64,000 bases of DNA from Palaemon carinicauda (lineage: Eukaryota > Arthropoda > Malacostraca > Decapoda > Palaemonidae), in assembly GCF_036898095.1 (NCBI RefSeq), contig NC_090728.1, positions 94,509,281 to 94,573,280 on the forward strand, given 5' to 3'. Position 1 is the first letter of the stretch; every line of letters starts with the position of its first letter. The notes under the pieces are model-generated. The model was not told the origin of the DNA and made no database searches. It saw only the letters and a program-made list of their open reading frames with translations. A program made the position numbers and the translations under genes. This document shows, piece by piece, positions 21,966 through 33,489 of this stretch.

Positions 21966-22929
21966 AGATCCCTTCTCCTAACAAAGCTGGATCTAGCCAC
22001 CACATCAGATGATCCTTGACCTCTGCTGGAATGGGGAAGGAAAAGGAGTCTTCCTGTGTTTTCCTGTTCCACACCTTTGATAGGAAGTGTTGAAGAGGTC
22101 TTAGGTGCAGTCTCCCCAAAGACACAAACTGTTCGAGCGAGGAGAGAGTTCCCAGTAAACTCATCCACTCCTTCGCTGAGCACTTCTGTTTCTTCAGGAA
22201 TTCTCGGACCTTCTCGAGGCACTTGGTCTGTCTCTCCTGGGAGGGAGAAGCCCGAAAATGAACTGAATTCAGAACTATCCCCAAATAGAGAATAGTCTGA
22301 TTCGGCTCGGTCTGCGAATTCTCTCTGTTGATGAAGAGCCCCAGTTCTTGAGCCATCATGAACGTCATTTGTAGGTCCTCCAGACATTTTTCTTTCGAAC
22401 GTGATCGTATCAACCAATCGTCCAGATAAAAGGATACCCTTATCCCCTCTTGATGCAGCCAGCCTACCACGTTCGCCATTATCCTGGTGAAGACTTGGGG
22501 AGCAGTGCTGAGACCGAAGCAAAGTGCCCTGAACTGGAAGCACTTGCCCTGGATCACAAATCTCAGGTATTTCCTCGAAGTCGGATGGATGGGGACGTGA
22601 AAATAAGCGTCCTGCAGATCGAGAGACACCATCCAGTCCCCTGGACGTACTGCTGCCAGCACAGACCGAGTCGTCTCCATTGTAAACTTCGTCTTCTCCA
22701 CGAAGACGTTCAGAGAGCTGACATCCAGGACGGGTCTCCATCCACCCGAGTTCTTGGGTACCAGAAACAGGCGATTGTAAAAGCCTGGGGAGTTAATGTC
22801 CAAACCTGGTTCTATCGCTCCCTTGTCCAGCAACTGATCGACCAGATCCAGAAGAGCCTTTTGTCTCCCTGCATCTGCGTACTGAGCCACTAAGGCTAGA
22901 GGAGTACCTGAAAGAGGAGGCTTCTTCAA
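21958..22929 (-). CDS. DIRS-C reverse transcriptase
   Basis: An uninterrupted 323-residue RT frame. Motifs in order are GFYNRLFLVPKNSGGWRPVL, MVSLDLQDAYFHVPIHP (motif A), CFGLSTAPQVFTR and SFYLDDWLI (YLDD box at about residue 168), then the thumb with WMSLLGTLSSLEQFVSLGRL. All catalytic Asp residues are present. The start is uncertain because the enzyme is likely made from a longer polyprotein; the first Met is at 22929. Codon use matches the neighbouring gag and recombinase. Confidence 0.9.
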   Translation of the reverse strand: MKKPPLSGTPLALVAQYADAGRQKALLDLVDQLLDKGAIEPGLDINSPGFYNRLFLVPKNSGGWRPVLDVSSLNVFVEKTKFTMETTRSVLAAVRPGDWMVSLDLQDAYFHVPIHPTSRKYLRFVIQGKCFQFRALCFGLSTAPQVFTRIMANVVGWLHQEGIRVSFYLDDWLIRSRSKEKCLEDLQMTFMMAQELGLFINRENSQTEPNQTILYLGIVLNSVHFRASPSQERQTKCLEKVREFLKKQKCSAKEWMSLLGTLSSLEQFVSLGRLHLRPLQHFLSKVWNRKTQEDSFSFPIPAEVKDHLMWWLDPALLGEGISL

Positions 22930-23050
22930 AAGGGGGATCTTGTTTCCTTCCTTGATGACTGAGAGGGACCAGGTGTCCGCCCCTCTTCTCTTCCAAAACT
23001 GCCAAAAACGTGACAGTCTTGCCCCTATCGTTGTCTGGAAGACTTGTACT

Positions 23051-25663
23051 TCATTTCTTGGAGAGGGATCTAAACGAGCCTCTATTCGTCCTTGCTCCTG
23101 ACTCCTGTCTTCTTCCTCTGAAGTCGGATCTCGAAGGAGCCCTACCTCGAAAGGGCTGTTGGAATTTTCTCTCCTCCCTCTTCAGAGACGAAGGAGCGAC
23201 TGGCAAAGGCTTCCGAGCCAACTGCGATAAGAGGTCTTGAGTGGCCTCTTGTGCAAGAGAAAGTGTAACATCTCTGACAAGAACCTCAGGAAAGAGATGT
23301 TGAGACAGGGGGGCGTAAAGGAGTTCAGACTTCTGCGCAACAGTCACAGATCTCGAAGCAAAGGAACATAACAGGGCCCTCTTCTTCAAGACTCCTGCTG
23401 AAAAAAGGGAAGCCAACTCATTAGCTCCATCCCTCAGAGCTTTCCCCATGCATGACATGATACTTGTCAGGTCTTGTGTTCCCTCCAATTGCTCTGTCTT
23501 CCTGGCCAGAGTCCCAAGAGACCAGTCCAAAAAACTAAAAACCTCAAAGGCTCTAAAAATCCCTTTGACGAGGTGATCAAGTTCAGACATTGACCACGTA
23601 ACTTTGGCCGAGTTAAGGGCATGCCTTCTGGCAGAGTCCACAAGACCAGAGAAGTCACCCTGGGAGGAGGTAGGCACTCCCAGACCCAGAGGTTCCCCAG
23701 TCTCGTATCACATACCAGCCTTCGAAGCAAGACGAGCTGGTGGAAAAGAGAAGGTGGTCTTAACCACTTGTCTACGTTCCTTCATCCATTCGTCCACTTT
23801 AGTGAGAGCTTTCTTAGCAGAAATAGAGCTTCATCTTGATGAAGGCCGACTGTTTCTTGGCCTTCTTCCTGCTAAACTGAGATTGAGGAGAACAAGGAGC
23901 AGAAGGTTGAAATTCCACCCCATACAGCTCAAGGAAGGAGCAAGAAAGAACTTTGTAGTCGCCAGCAGCGTCAGCAGGCTTGTCTTCGTCTTCTGAGACA
24001 TCATCGAGGCCGCCCTGTCCCAACTCTACTACAGATTTCGTTCGGGAAGAAGGTTCACCCAAATCCGAAAGAGGGAGATCAAAGGATGCGTCCTGTAGAG
24101 GAGGGCTGCAAGCAGCCTGACACCGAGAACCGCTTGCGTCCTAGCGCCGAGCGTAGGTGTCGTCCTGGCGCCGCGAATCGGAAGCGTCCTGGCGCCGAGC
24201 GCTAGAAGAGTCCTTGAGGCGGTAGGCGGAAGCGTCCTGGTGCCGAGAGAAGGAAGCGTCCTTGCGCCGAGAGCTGCAATCGTCCTGGCGACGAGAAGCG
24301 GCATCGTCCTGAAGAAGAAGGCTGGAATCGTCCTGGCGTCGAGAGCGAGAGGCGGAATCGTCCTGGCGTCGAGAGCGAGAGGCGGAATCGTCCTGGCACC
24401 GAGAACGAGAGACGGAATCGTCCTGGCGCCGAGAACGAAAGGCGGAATTGTCCTGGCGCCGAGAGCGAGAGGCAGAAACGTCCTGGCGCCGAGAGCGCCC
24501 GACGGAATCGTCCTGGAGGCGAGCAGATGAGGAAGGAGTGCAGTGTCATGCCTTTGACGAAGCGCGCAGAGGTTCCCTTGGAGAGGAACTCCGTTCCCTC
24601 TTAGAAGTTGACTTCTTGACAGGTAACAAGTCATCCTTAAGTCTGTCTGACTGGGAGGGAGGGCGGCTAAAAGCTTGCACTAAAGAGAAAAGTTGCTCTT
24701 GCATAACCGTCATGAACGATTTAGCAACCTCTGCTGGATCCTGCGGTACCGAAGGAGACAGCTGTCGAGTAGCGCTGGTAGAAGGAGAAGGATCTTTCGC
24801 TGGTCTATCTTGACAATCGGCTCTTGATTTCGTCCTCTTCACAGGAACGGTATCCAAATCGTCCCCTGAAGGACAAGGTTCGTGGCTACTAGAACCAGGG
24901 GAGTGAGAACGAGACTGTTCATTTCAGTTCAACCTCCTCTTCGTCGGTCTCGTAGCTCATATAGCCACTTGCGTCTGGGAGAGGGATCCAGGGAAGACAC
25001 TAACACATCCGACACACCTTTTCCGTGGCGGTCAAGAGCAGCCTGGGAGCTTATAACAGGACTGTCTGAGGCGACGGCTGACCGAGGATACGCACCTCTC
25101 ACCCTCTTTCGGTCGTCGACGTACCTTCTCCCTTGGTCCTGGGAGCTTGGTAGAGGTCTAGACCTAGGGTAATGACAGGTTCGATCAGTCGCCACCTCCA
25201 CTGCACTTTCACAAGCACTAACTTCACTCTCACTCTTACCTTTTAAGGCCGCAAGTTGATCTTTAATAGCCTTCAACTCAGCAGCCATCCTGGCGTACCG
25301 AGGGTCATGCGCCGAAACAGATCCTGTAGAAGGGGCAGGAGTTAAAACCTCAGGGGAAGGATCAACTTCCAAAGAGGAATTAATTAATGGTTCAATTGAT
25401 ATATCTAGACTAGGTTCACTAGCAGACTTAGTTTTAGATCTAGAAGCTCTCCTTACTCTATCTAGCTCTAATTTGCGCACATAGCGCTTCATAGTTAACC
25501 AATCTTTCTCATTCAAAATCTCGCATTCTTTGCACCTATTATCCAGTGCACAATCAAAACCCCTGCAACCCAAACAAACCGTGTGAGGGTCTACCGAAAC
25601 TTTTGGTAACCTCACCTTGCATTCCTCATTCACACACACACGAAAATGAAGTTTCTCACTCAT
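23051..25663 (-). pseudogene. DIRS-C gag-like ORF
   Basis: The start at 25663 (MSEKLHFRVCVNEEC) gives C-x4-C-x9-DPHTVC-x2-CRG-x2-C-x5-C-x2-C, the same N-terminal motif as in DIRS-A and DIRS-E. An acidic/Ser-rich middle follows, with a stop near 24930, then a segment KRTKSRADCQDRP (24857-24546), an Arg/Asp/Ser repeat tract (24540-24120) and a C-terminal frame (23677-23051) with a helical domain and an Arg/Gly/Phe-rich tail (FRGRAPSRSDFRGRRQ) suited to RNA binding. It is broken into at least three frames. Confidence 0.8.
24120..24540 (-). repeat. 30-base tandem repeat in DIRS-C gag (RSRRQDDSAS units)
   Basis: About 13 units of a 27-36 base repeat centred on GGAATCGTCCTGGCGCCGAG. In gag frame they encode Arg-Ser-Arg-Arg-Gln-Asp-Asp-Ser-Ala-Ser, a mixed-charge RS/RD-type low-complexity domain. 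The most regular units are 24345-24500, with neighbours almost identical, pointing to recent unit expansion. Confidence 0.9.
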
Positions 25664-25825
25664 ATTAAACAACTCAATAAATATCAGAAAAAACAACAAA
25701 CACGATTGCCAAATCCCCAAATCAATGTACTTCACCAAAAAGAAGTCCGGTACAGCGATACAGGGAAAGCGAAACGAAAAGCTCTAATGGCGGACCAACG
25801 GTGTTGTTGATCCGGCCAGCAGAGA

Positions 25826-25999
25826 TGATCTGAGGAACAGAAAACGGGAATTATTCCAAGTACCACTCTGTAAGGGTTGTTAACCACCTAACCGCACAAC
25901 CACCACAAGGCGGTTGCCGCGATTTTTAAAAAATTCTGCCGAACGTCAGAGACTAAGCTATATATATATAACTGCCTGGTAAGTTCTATTCATAAAAAT
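25826..25999 (-). repeat. DIRS-C 5' inverted terminal repeat
   Basis: The reverse complement of 25960-25826 matches 19495-19595 (GTCTCTGACGTTCGGCAGAA, CCGCCTTGTGGTGGT, CCCGTTTTCTGTTCCTCAGA), with an extra segment of about 35 bases in this copy. The outer part (25999-25965) pairs with the ICR at 19700-19740. Confidence 0.88.
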
Positions 26000-26281
26000 A
26001 CATATATATGTTGGATGAAAGTGGGGACAAAGGATTACCCACGGCCATACCAAAAACTTGTTCCTAATAATCTCCATTAAAACTACATTTACTGTACAAT
26101 TTTTAATGCACAGAAAAATGAGTTCAATAATAGAATGGTTTGATAAAGGTAAATCATAAGCATCTAAAATAATAGACAGGAAATCCAATAAGTTATCAAC
26201 CGGCACCTTGGTAATAATACCCCTTTTGAAAAAACTAGACATTAGGGTAGTGTTTAAATATAATTGCACGTTGAAAAACAT
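26000..26281 (-). pseudogene. Penelope-like element RT, N-terminal part (split by DIRS-C)
   Basis: The minus strand gives SSFFKRGIITKVPVDNLLDF followed, after a frame change, by GMAVGNPLSPLSSNIYMYFY, the fingers/palm motifs preceding the YVDD box in Penelope-like RTs. The chain resumes at 19438 beyond DIRS-C. Its own 5' part is missing because DIRS-D begins at 26282. Confidence 0.8.
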
Positions 26282-26645
26282 GACAAATTCGTAGATAATT
26301 TGAATTTTTCTTAACTATACTGTACAAACCTTAGCTATTTAATAGGGGTATTACTTTCGGCTTAGCTGAAATGACGAGCCATTAAAACTTAACGGGGGTT
26401 TACTACCCACACCGCTAGTTAGCGGGGGTAGGGGAGGGTAGCTTGCTACACCCCACCCCCTCTCACACACCTGTGATTGAGCTTACTTTGCTTGGAGGTA
26501 GGACTTCAAGGGGGATAAGGCTGGCGGGCAAGTTTGGTTAAATAGCTAAGGTTTGTATAGTTAGGAAAAATACAAATTATCTACGAATTTGTCATTTGTT
26601 CCGTAACTGGAATACAAACCATGCTATTTCATAGGGGTGACTCAC
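26282..26645 (-). repeat. DIRS-D 3' terminal repeat and ICR
   Basis: The left terminus TGACAAATTCGTAGATAATT is complementary to 26560-26598, and the ICR continues CCGTAACTGGAATACAAACC, as in DIRS-A. The intervening repeat (ACTTTCGGCTTAGCTGAAAT and TGTGATTGAGCTTACTTTGC) corresponds to the DIRS-A inverted repeat. The partner 5' repeat is absent in this copy. Confidence 0.88.
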
Positions 26646-27125
26646 CCATTAGGAAGGGTGGACGTCCCAGCCAGTCTGGCTTTTGGTTTTGCCCGGGGAC
26701 TCATTATTTGATTGTGTAAGCACCCAAGAAATAAGGAGTCCCTGCACCTCGCTAGAACCTTGCTACGTAAGGTCTGCGGCCTACGCAAGCTGTGTGTAAA
26801 GGTATGAAGAAGTGTGACTCGTCCTAGAAAGTTGTTCTGAAGTTCTTTAGATGGAAACTTGTAGACTAGGACTTTCCCAATACCACCTCGCTAGGGTGTG
26901 GGGACGTAACAGTATTAATCTTAATACTAGGAACACAAGGGAGCATGGTTTACCTGCAGTGGTTTGAGGTCAGCTATGCAGAGAACCCAGGATGCTGCTT
27001 TCCCCAAGAGAGGGGATGATGAAGAAAAGAATAAGGGCCAGTCAAACCTTTTCATTCATGCAGACTACAACCGGGTAACAATGCCCTAAACCTTCTGCTA
27101 CTTGTCTAATAAGGAGCCTGAGGTT

Positions 27126-27960
27126 TTAAACCAGCTGTTGTGCAGCCACCACAGGACCGATAGAGAACGTATCGAGTCTCCTGTGGGTCACGTCTTGCAG
27201 GTAGTGGGATGTGAACGTTGTTTGACGTTTCCACACCCCAGCTTGAAGAACCTGCGTCACTGAAAAATTTCTTTTGAAGGCCAGGGATGTAGCTATGCCT
27301 CTGACATCATGTGCTCTGGGGCGACGTGATGGAGGAGGGTCTGGATTCAGTGCCAGGTCAATGACCCTGCGAATCCATGCAGAGATGGTGTTCTCGGTGA
27401 CCCTCCTCTTAGTCCTTCCTGTGCTGACGAATAGTGCTGGCACATGAGGACAGGCTGCGGCTGTTCTTTTGAGGTACAGCCTCAAGCTCCTTACTGGGCA
27501 TAGTAAGAGATGGTCTGGGTCATCTGTTACAGTACGGAGACTAGAAATCCAGAAGGAGTCGAATCGAGGGACGAAGCTGAACCTTACCTCCCCCCATCCC
27601 CTTGAATGCGCGACATCATATGAGAGACCATGAAGTTTGCTGACTCGCTTGACCGAGGCCAAAGCTAGCAGGAATACAGTCTTCCAGGTTAGGTGGCGAT
27701 CTAATGCCTGGCGTAATGGTTCATAGGAAGGTCTCTTAAGAGACCTGAGAACTCGAACCACATTCCATGGGGGAGGTCTCACTTCCGACTGAGGGCAGGT
27801 AAGTTCATAACTACGTATGAGTAGAGAAAGTTCTAGCGATGAGGAAATGCTGAGTGATAGCCTTTCACTGCCGAGACTGAAAGGTGCATTTCTTCACGCA
27901 AATACACAAGGAACTCCGCTATTGTTGGAATAGTGGCATCGAGTGAAGAGATACCCCTTC
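27126..27960 (-). CDS. DIRS-D tyrosine recombinase
   Basis: The C-terminal 218 residues (27782-27126) are open and contain ASVKRVSKLHGL (catalytic Arg), RAHDVRGIATSLAF (His-x-x-Arg) and TSHYLQDV (nucleophile Tyr), then the conserved tail GPVVAAQQLV. The N-terminal core-binding region is in the frame ending at 27833 (PTIAEFLVYLREEM), with a deletion of about 30 bases relative to DIRS-A near 27850. The catalytic core is intact but the complete protein is interrupted at that point. Confidence 0.86.
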
Positions 27961-28041
27961 CACGACACCAACCACAGAAGACTTTCCACTTTGCCTGGTA
28001 GACTGCTGCTGAAGACTTTCGCAGGTGTCCAGACATTCTGA

Positions 28042-28927
28042 TCAGTTGCGAAAATCCTCTCTTACAGAGGAGATGCTGGATAGTCTCCAGGCGTGAAGCT
28101 GTAGTGAACCTACGGTTTTGTGGAAGATGTTGGCATGAGGTTGTTTGAGTAGATTGTGTCGTGGAGGGAGTTTTCTTGGTGGCTCCGTTAGGAGTTGCAG
28201 AAGGTCCGAGAACCATTCTGCGTGATGCCATAGTGGAGCTACGAGGGTCATTGGAAAATTGACAGATGTTCTGGTCTTTTTGAGTACCCTCCTCATCAGA
28301 CAAAATGGGGGAAAGGCGTAAATGTCGACGTTGTCCCACCGTTGTTGGGAAGCATCTTGCCAGAGAGCCTTGGAATCTGGGACAGGGGAACAGTACAGCG
28401 GGAGCCTGAAGTTCAGGGCCGTTGCGAAGAGGTCCACAGTCGGAGAACCCCACAAAGTCAGGACTTTGTTGGCTACTAGATGATCCAAAGACCACTCGGT
28501 ACTCACTATCTGAGATGCTCTGCTCAGGTTGTCGGCGAGCACATTCCTTTTGCCTGGAATGTAGCATGCCGATAGTGGTATAGAGTGGATTTCGGCCCAT
28601 CTCAGTATCTCTACTGCTAGAGGGGATAGTTGCTTCAAAAAAGTACCTCCTTGTTTGTTGATGTAGGCCACTACTGTGGTGTCGTCGCTCATCACCACCA
28701 CAGAGTGACTTGCCAGGTACTGTTGGAACTATTGAAGGGCCAGAAAGATGGCCTTCATCTCTAGGAGATTTATGTGGAGGTACTTTTCTGACTCTGACCA
28801 GAGGCCTGAGGTTGTGTGGTGCAGCACGTGGGGCCCCCACCCTTTTTTTTGAAGCGTCCAAAAACAGCATTAAATCCGGGGGGAGGACGAGAAGATCCAC
28901 TCCTTTTCGTAGGTTCTCGTCTGCCAC
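28042..28927 (-). CDS. DIRS-D RNase H and MT-like domains
   Basis: The frame 28701-28042 includes VVMSDDTTVVAYINKQGG (RNase H Asp), RNVLADNLSRA (last Asp), PTVDLFATALNF and IYAFPPF of the MT-like domain, then VAPLWHHAEWF. The first RNase H Asp is in a second frame just upstream (MLFLDASKKRVGA at 28880). A stop or frame change near 28710-28730 divides the domain. Confidence 0.82.
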
Positions 28928-28944
28928 CCATCACTGAAGAGCCA

Positions 28945-29949
28945 TCAGTACCGCAAGTCCAGGGAGTCGTATGCTTGATTCCACCGGGACTTGAGTTGCC
29001 ACTGGAGGGATCTCATCCTGAGGTGACCATTGGGAACTAGACGGGCCACCGATGAAAGGTGACCGAGGAGACGTAACCACGATTGGGCTGGAAGTTCTTC
29101 TCGTCTGAGAAAAGGTCTTGCGACCTTCCTCAGCCTTGCTATCCTGTCGTCTGATGGGAAAGCTTTGTGGAGAATGGTGTCTATAATCATGCCTAGGTAT
29201 ACCAGTCTTTGAGTGGGAAGCAGTGAAGACTTCTTGAGATTTACCATGATCCCAAGATCTTGGCAAAGTCTCAGAAGTTTGCCTCGGTGTTGAAGAAGGG
29301 CTGACACCGAGTCTGCTAGGATTAACCAGTCGTCCAGATGACGGAGGAGACGGATGCCAATCCTGTGTGCCCAAGATGATACTAGGTGAACATTCTGGTG
29401 AAGACTTGAGGTGCTGTGGAGAGATCGAAGCACAGCACCTTGAACTGGTACTTTCTGTTGTCTAGGCTGAATCTTAAGTACTTGCTTGAAGACGGATAGA
29501 CTGGGATCTGGGAGTATGCGTCCTTTAGGTCCAGTGTGCACATGAAGTCTTGCGGTCTTACTGCTAGTCTGACCGTGTCCGCCGTCTCCATGCTGAACGG
29601 AGTTTGTTTGACAAACTTGTTCAGAGCTGAGAGGTCGATGACTGGTCTCCAGCCTCCAGATGCCTTCTTTATAAGAAAGAGTCGACTGAAGAAGCCTCGA
29701 GATCCATCGAGGGCCTCTTGGAGAGCGCCCTTCTTCAACAGGGTCTGGATTTCTGCCTGAAGGGCTTGCCCCGTTGCCGATCCCATGGCAAAGGAGATCA
29801 ATGACACTGGATTCGTCGTCAGGGGAGGTAGAGATGTTACTAACGGGACGCGATATCCTAGACTGATCACGGAGATTGTCCAGGAATCGGCCCCGAGTTG
29901 CTTCCACCTGTTTGAGCAACTTTGTAGGCATCCCCCCACTGGTGGACAT
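28945..29949 (-). pseudogene. DIRS-D reverse transcriptase, frameshifted, HLDD active-site box
   Basis: The frame 29939-29382 has GFFSRLFLIKKASGGWRPVI, CTLDLKDAYSQIPVYPSSSK and VFTRMFT; the chain then continues in another frame to about 28945 with IRLLRHLDDWLILADS and the thumb. The usual YLDD is HLDD here (Tyr to His), and motif A has Ser and Tyr changes compared with DIRS-A. The frameshift near 29385 and the active-site change make it non-functional. Confidence 0.84.
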
Positions 29950-30197
29950 GCAGGGGGACTGCCTATCCTAGCGTCTGCAGCCTCGGCTGCTCCCTTTAGG
30001 ATTTTTGCCTCCCCTGAAAGACTTTTTGCCCTTCCTTTCTTTGACAGGAAAGGGCTTAGACACCAAGGTCTTCGCTGCTGTTGTCGTCATAGTGGTCTTG
30101 ACTGGACGGGGCTGCTGTGGTGCTGGCGGCTTACAGTATAGGGCTTGGATGTTAAAGCCCTATGAAGGAGGGAGTCTTGATGAGACTTCCTCCACCT

Positions 30198-33100
30198 CTA
30201 AGCGGCATGTTCCACATCCTTAGGCTCGAACAAGGTGGATCCCTCTAAGGAGTTATGTCTGAGCCAATTGATCTCGGTGCTAGGGACCTTCTGATGGAAT
30301 CTCTCAGCTACTGCATCCCGACGTTTCAGGATGGTATTTGCCCACAAGTTCAAGACTTGGTGGGCCAGAAACTCGATCGTGCGAGTACCTGAGAGAATGA
30401 AGGTTTCCGTAGCTTTCCTGGTACGTTCTTTGGAGAAATCCTCAGAACGTATCAGGATACCTAAGGTCCCCAACCAGATGTCGAGCCACGAAGTGGCTTG
30501 CATAGCACACTTCGCAACTTTCTCCTGGTTGAGGATCTTGGCTGACGAGAGCAAGACCTGCCGGTTGGAGTCTCTCTCAAGAGGGAAGCCCCTTGGTTAG
30601 CTCTTCCAGCGAGTGGTGAAGAGTAAGAGCTAAACAAGGCTCCTAAAGGATCTCGAAGTACCTCCTCTGCTGTACGCGAGGAGGTGGGAGGAGCTTGTTG
30701 GTGGCACCGGAACGGTTGGAGGAGGACATCTCGGAGAGCTGTTGTAAGATCTTGTCCCTGGCACTCTTAACCCCTTGAGACCAGGGCAGTGCTGCACTGG
30801 TCTTGGAGGGTTTCTGAGTACCAAAGACACGGTCCAGGACCGTGCCGTTGCCCTCTCGAGGAGGGATCTCTGGGTCGGAAAATCCATTGAGACCCCTCAT
30901 TAGAATCAGAACTTGCCAAAACGCATGTTCTGACTCTTGCTGTTCTCCTCCTGACGTTGGACTTGCAGCGAAGTCTCCTTCTATCTGCGAAGTCTCCTTC
31001 TATCCCCAAAGGCTCTTCTTGGGGAGAGTCGCGGACATTCCTTGAGTGGCTAGCTGGCTCCATCCTAGTCCTAGTAGAGGACTTCGGCAATGTTTTGGAG
31101 TCCTTAGATTCCTTCCTGGGAAGGATGCAAGACTCCAACATTGACAAGGGGGGCATGTTCCTTTCAATCCCCAACTGAGTAGACCCCTCGGCGCGAGGAG
31201 AGGTTTCCCCCATTGGTGCATTAGGGGAGAGTCTCTTTTCGCATGATTCCTTTGGGGATGGGAAATCTTAACCCGAAAGGGAAGGCGAGGCAGTCTGCAG
31301 AAAAGAAGGAACCTGCCTCGAAGGTCTGCGTGGAGTCAGTTTCGCCCTTGGGGAAGTGACCGCGTCTGGAACTCCTCTTTTTCTCTTCAAAGGGATAGAA
31401 GAAGCCATGGTTTTGTATCCCAATTCAGAGAAGACAGGCTTGAAAGCCTGCGTTACGGCCCTGATCAGTGCACCAAACCAGGGCTGTTGGATGACAGATG
31501 CACTGTCTGACATACCCCTTGAAGGGACAGGGATTGAAGGATCCCTGGGAGGAGTCCCCATCATTGGTGGGTTCATCTGTGGTGGCTTTGGGATGTTTCC
31601 TTTCTCCTACAATGCGTGGTGGTATGCGCTTGCGGGGAGGGGAATGAGGCGATGGCGACCTTGCCATGCGTAGTTCAGTAGTCTCGCGCGCGGGAGGATA
31701 TTGGCGCTCATGCGTGGGAGATTAATGGCGTTTGCGCGAGGGAAAATATCGGGGCTTGCACGTGGGAGACTGAGGCGCACATGCGGGAAACTGTTGGCGC
31801 ACGTGCGGGAGACTGTTGACGCCCGCGCGTGGGAGAGTATTCGCGCGGGCGCGCAGGATTGATATGTTGAGTGCGCGGGCACGCGGGAGAGAGTTTGCAC
31901 GTATCTATACCAGCCGTAGGGCGCGCGCGCGCAGGAGAAAGATCCCTAGCACGCGGGCGTGCGCAGGAGAAAGATCCCTAGCACGCGGGCGCGCGCGCGT
32001 ATCCTTGCGGATGCATGCCGGAGAAGGCTGGCGCGCAAGTGAGCGCTGGCGCGATGGTACTGGTTGGCATGTGGGAGAAGCCAGCATTGCTGACTTCCCA
32101 GAAGTACTACTTTCAGTAGATCGTTGGCGCGCAGGTTTTTCCTGGAGCATATGATGATGCGCAGTATGGCGTGCAGGAGAGTTGGATGTTGGGCGCGTAT
32201 GGGCGCGCGCAGGAGACTGATGGCGCACAGGAGCGCGCCATTGCGCAGGAGGATGGCGCGCAGGTGAGTGTTGGTGCACAGGTGGGCGCGGGCGCGTAGG
32301 AGAATGTTGGCGGGTAAGAGCAGGGCGCGCAGGCAAGACCTGGAGTGCAGGAGAACGTGGCCGCATATGCGCATGAGGGCACGCATAGCGCGTGATAGAG
32401 CTATGCTCCTGTTGGAGCGTATGCGCGTGTTGCCGCAAACGCCCTTGATGCCCTGCGTTAGGGTTTAGTGATGGGGTCTGACGAGCTACTAAGGAGCGTT
32501 CATCAGGTCTCATTGGTACGTAGCGCGTATGTGGTTGGCGCGTAATAGCGTGCTCAGGTGGAGCCTTGTTAGGCTCATGTAGAAATGGTGACGGCAGGTC
32601 GGCAGGTCTGTCGGATGGAAGGTCGAAGTGTTCTTTAAAAGGACAACCTTCCACCGAAGGAGATCCCGAACGATCGGCAGAAAGGTCCAGGACCGGTGCA
32701 GGAACAGTGATAGATGATTGGTCTCGAGGCTCCTCTGCGGGGGACTGCATCGAAGATGTTGAATCAAAGAGGCGCTTCCTCACTGCAGGTGAAGGAAGGC
32801 CTCTAAAGCGAAGAGGAAGGCAAGCCTTCCGACGAATGGGCCCTCAAGGGGCCGTTGGATCAGCAAGCTGACCTTCTGAAGTCCTCTGTAAGTGAACTCC
32901 CGAGGGGGAGAAACACTAGCAGGAGAGACTGACGATGAACTTAGTTTTTCCCTCGTAGGTTGAACAGGAACGGGAGAAACTAAGCCGTCAGCTAACGTAG
33001 AGTTTGGAGAGGCAGAGGTGATGGGTGATACCGCATTGGATACCTCTGACACCACAACGTCGACAAGAGACAGAGGATTAACCTCTGACGGTGACGACGA

Positions 33101-33489
33101 TTGCTTGACAGCGGCACCCAATTGGATGTAGTTAAGCAAAACCACCTTGGAGGGCAAACCCGTAAGCCTCAAGGAGGACCAAAGCTGAAATAAGGAGGTT
33201 AGTGACATATCCTCCCCCGGGGGGAGAGGTGGAGCTGCTTCGCTAGGAGAAGCAACGTCATCTCTCGAGTCCCGAGGTTGGTAAACAATACATCGGTCTA
33301 CGCTACCACTCGACGGTCTCTCGATAGAGACCGACCGAGTGGGAGCTTTGGAGGAGGTTTGGGCAACGGAAGAAGAGGCCTTGGGTTTTTCTCCCTTCGA
33401 AGCAACCTTCGCAAGAGAAATACCCCGTTTGGAATTCTTCTTCCGTCGTCGCGAAAACCTCTCCCACTGGGAGGTAGACCACTCCCACG
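30198..33489 (-). pseudogene. DIRS-D gag-like ORF, N-terminus replaced by DIRS-E recombinase
   Basis: The part 33489-32780 is in the same open frame as the DIRS-E recombinase N-terminus. It starts at EWSTSQWERFSRRRKKNSKR, immediately after where DIRS-A has its last Cys pair, and runs through a Ser/Pro-rich region. The tract 32540-31690 encodes Arg/Pro/Ala/Ser repeats. C-terminal frames (30900-30198) match DIRS-A: EKVAKCAMQATSWLDIWLG and RTIEFLAHQVLNLWA. Several frameshifts after 32780. Confidence 0.8.
31690..32540 (-). repeat. GC-rich tandem repeat tract inside DIRS-D gag
   Basis: Degenerate GCGCGCAGGAG-type repeats corresponding to 12560-13400 in DIRS-A. The minus-strand frames are Arg/Pro/Ser/Ala-rich (SLARQPSPAC, RQRSTESS). 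A local duplication of about 33 bases is visible at 31930-31988 (AGGAGAAAGATCCCTAGCAC twice). Confidence 0.82.

Larger units (their letters stand above)
19439..25999 (-). mobile_element. DIRS-C, full-length DIRS-like retrotransposon inserted in a Penelope element
   Basis: A 6.6 kb element with both ends. Minus-strand order: 5' repeat (25999-25826), gag (25663-23051), RT (22929-21958), RNase H/MT (21960-21055), recombinase (21334-20230), ICR (about 19750-19640) and 3' repeat (19590-19439). The ends interrupt a Penelope RT exactly between its NIYMYFYE segment and its RLIPSVWSS segment, with no obvious target duplication, as DIRS integration predicts. The RT frame is fully open; recombinase and gag carry frameshifts. 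Confidence 0.9.
26282..33489 (-). mobile_element. DIRS-D, DIRS-like element fused at its 5' end to DIRS-E
   Basis: The closest relative of DIRS-A in this window. It has the 3' repeat and ICR (26282-26640), recombinase (27960-27126), RNase H/MT (28927-28042), RT (29949-28945) and gag (33489-30198). The gag N-terminal Cys motif and the 5' terminal repeat are missing: at about 33489 the sequence passes in frame into the DIRS-E recombinase. DIRS-D plus DIRS-E therefore has one 5' end (38.6 kb) and one 3' end (26.28 kb). Confidence 0.88.

Noticed and set aside
21380..22741. 453-residue minus-strand frame over DIRS-C RT and RNase H
   Set aside because: Arg/Ser/Gly-rich without any domain; the RT and RNase H motifs lie in the other frame. 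Kept only as a comparison for the overlapping-frame observation.
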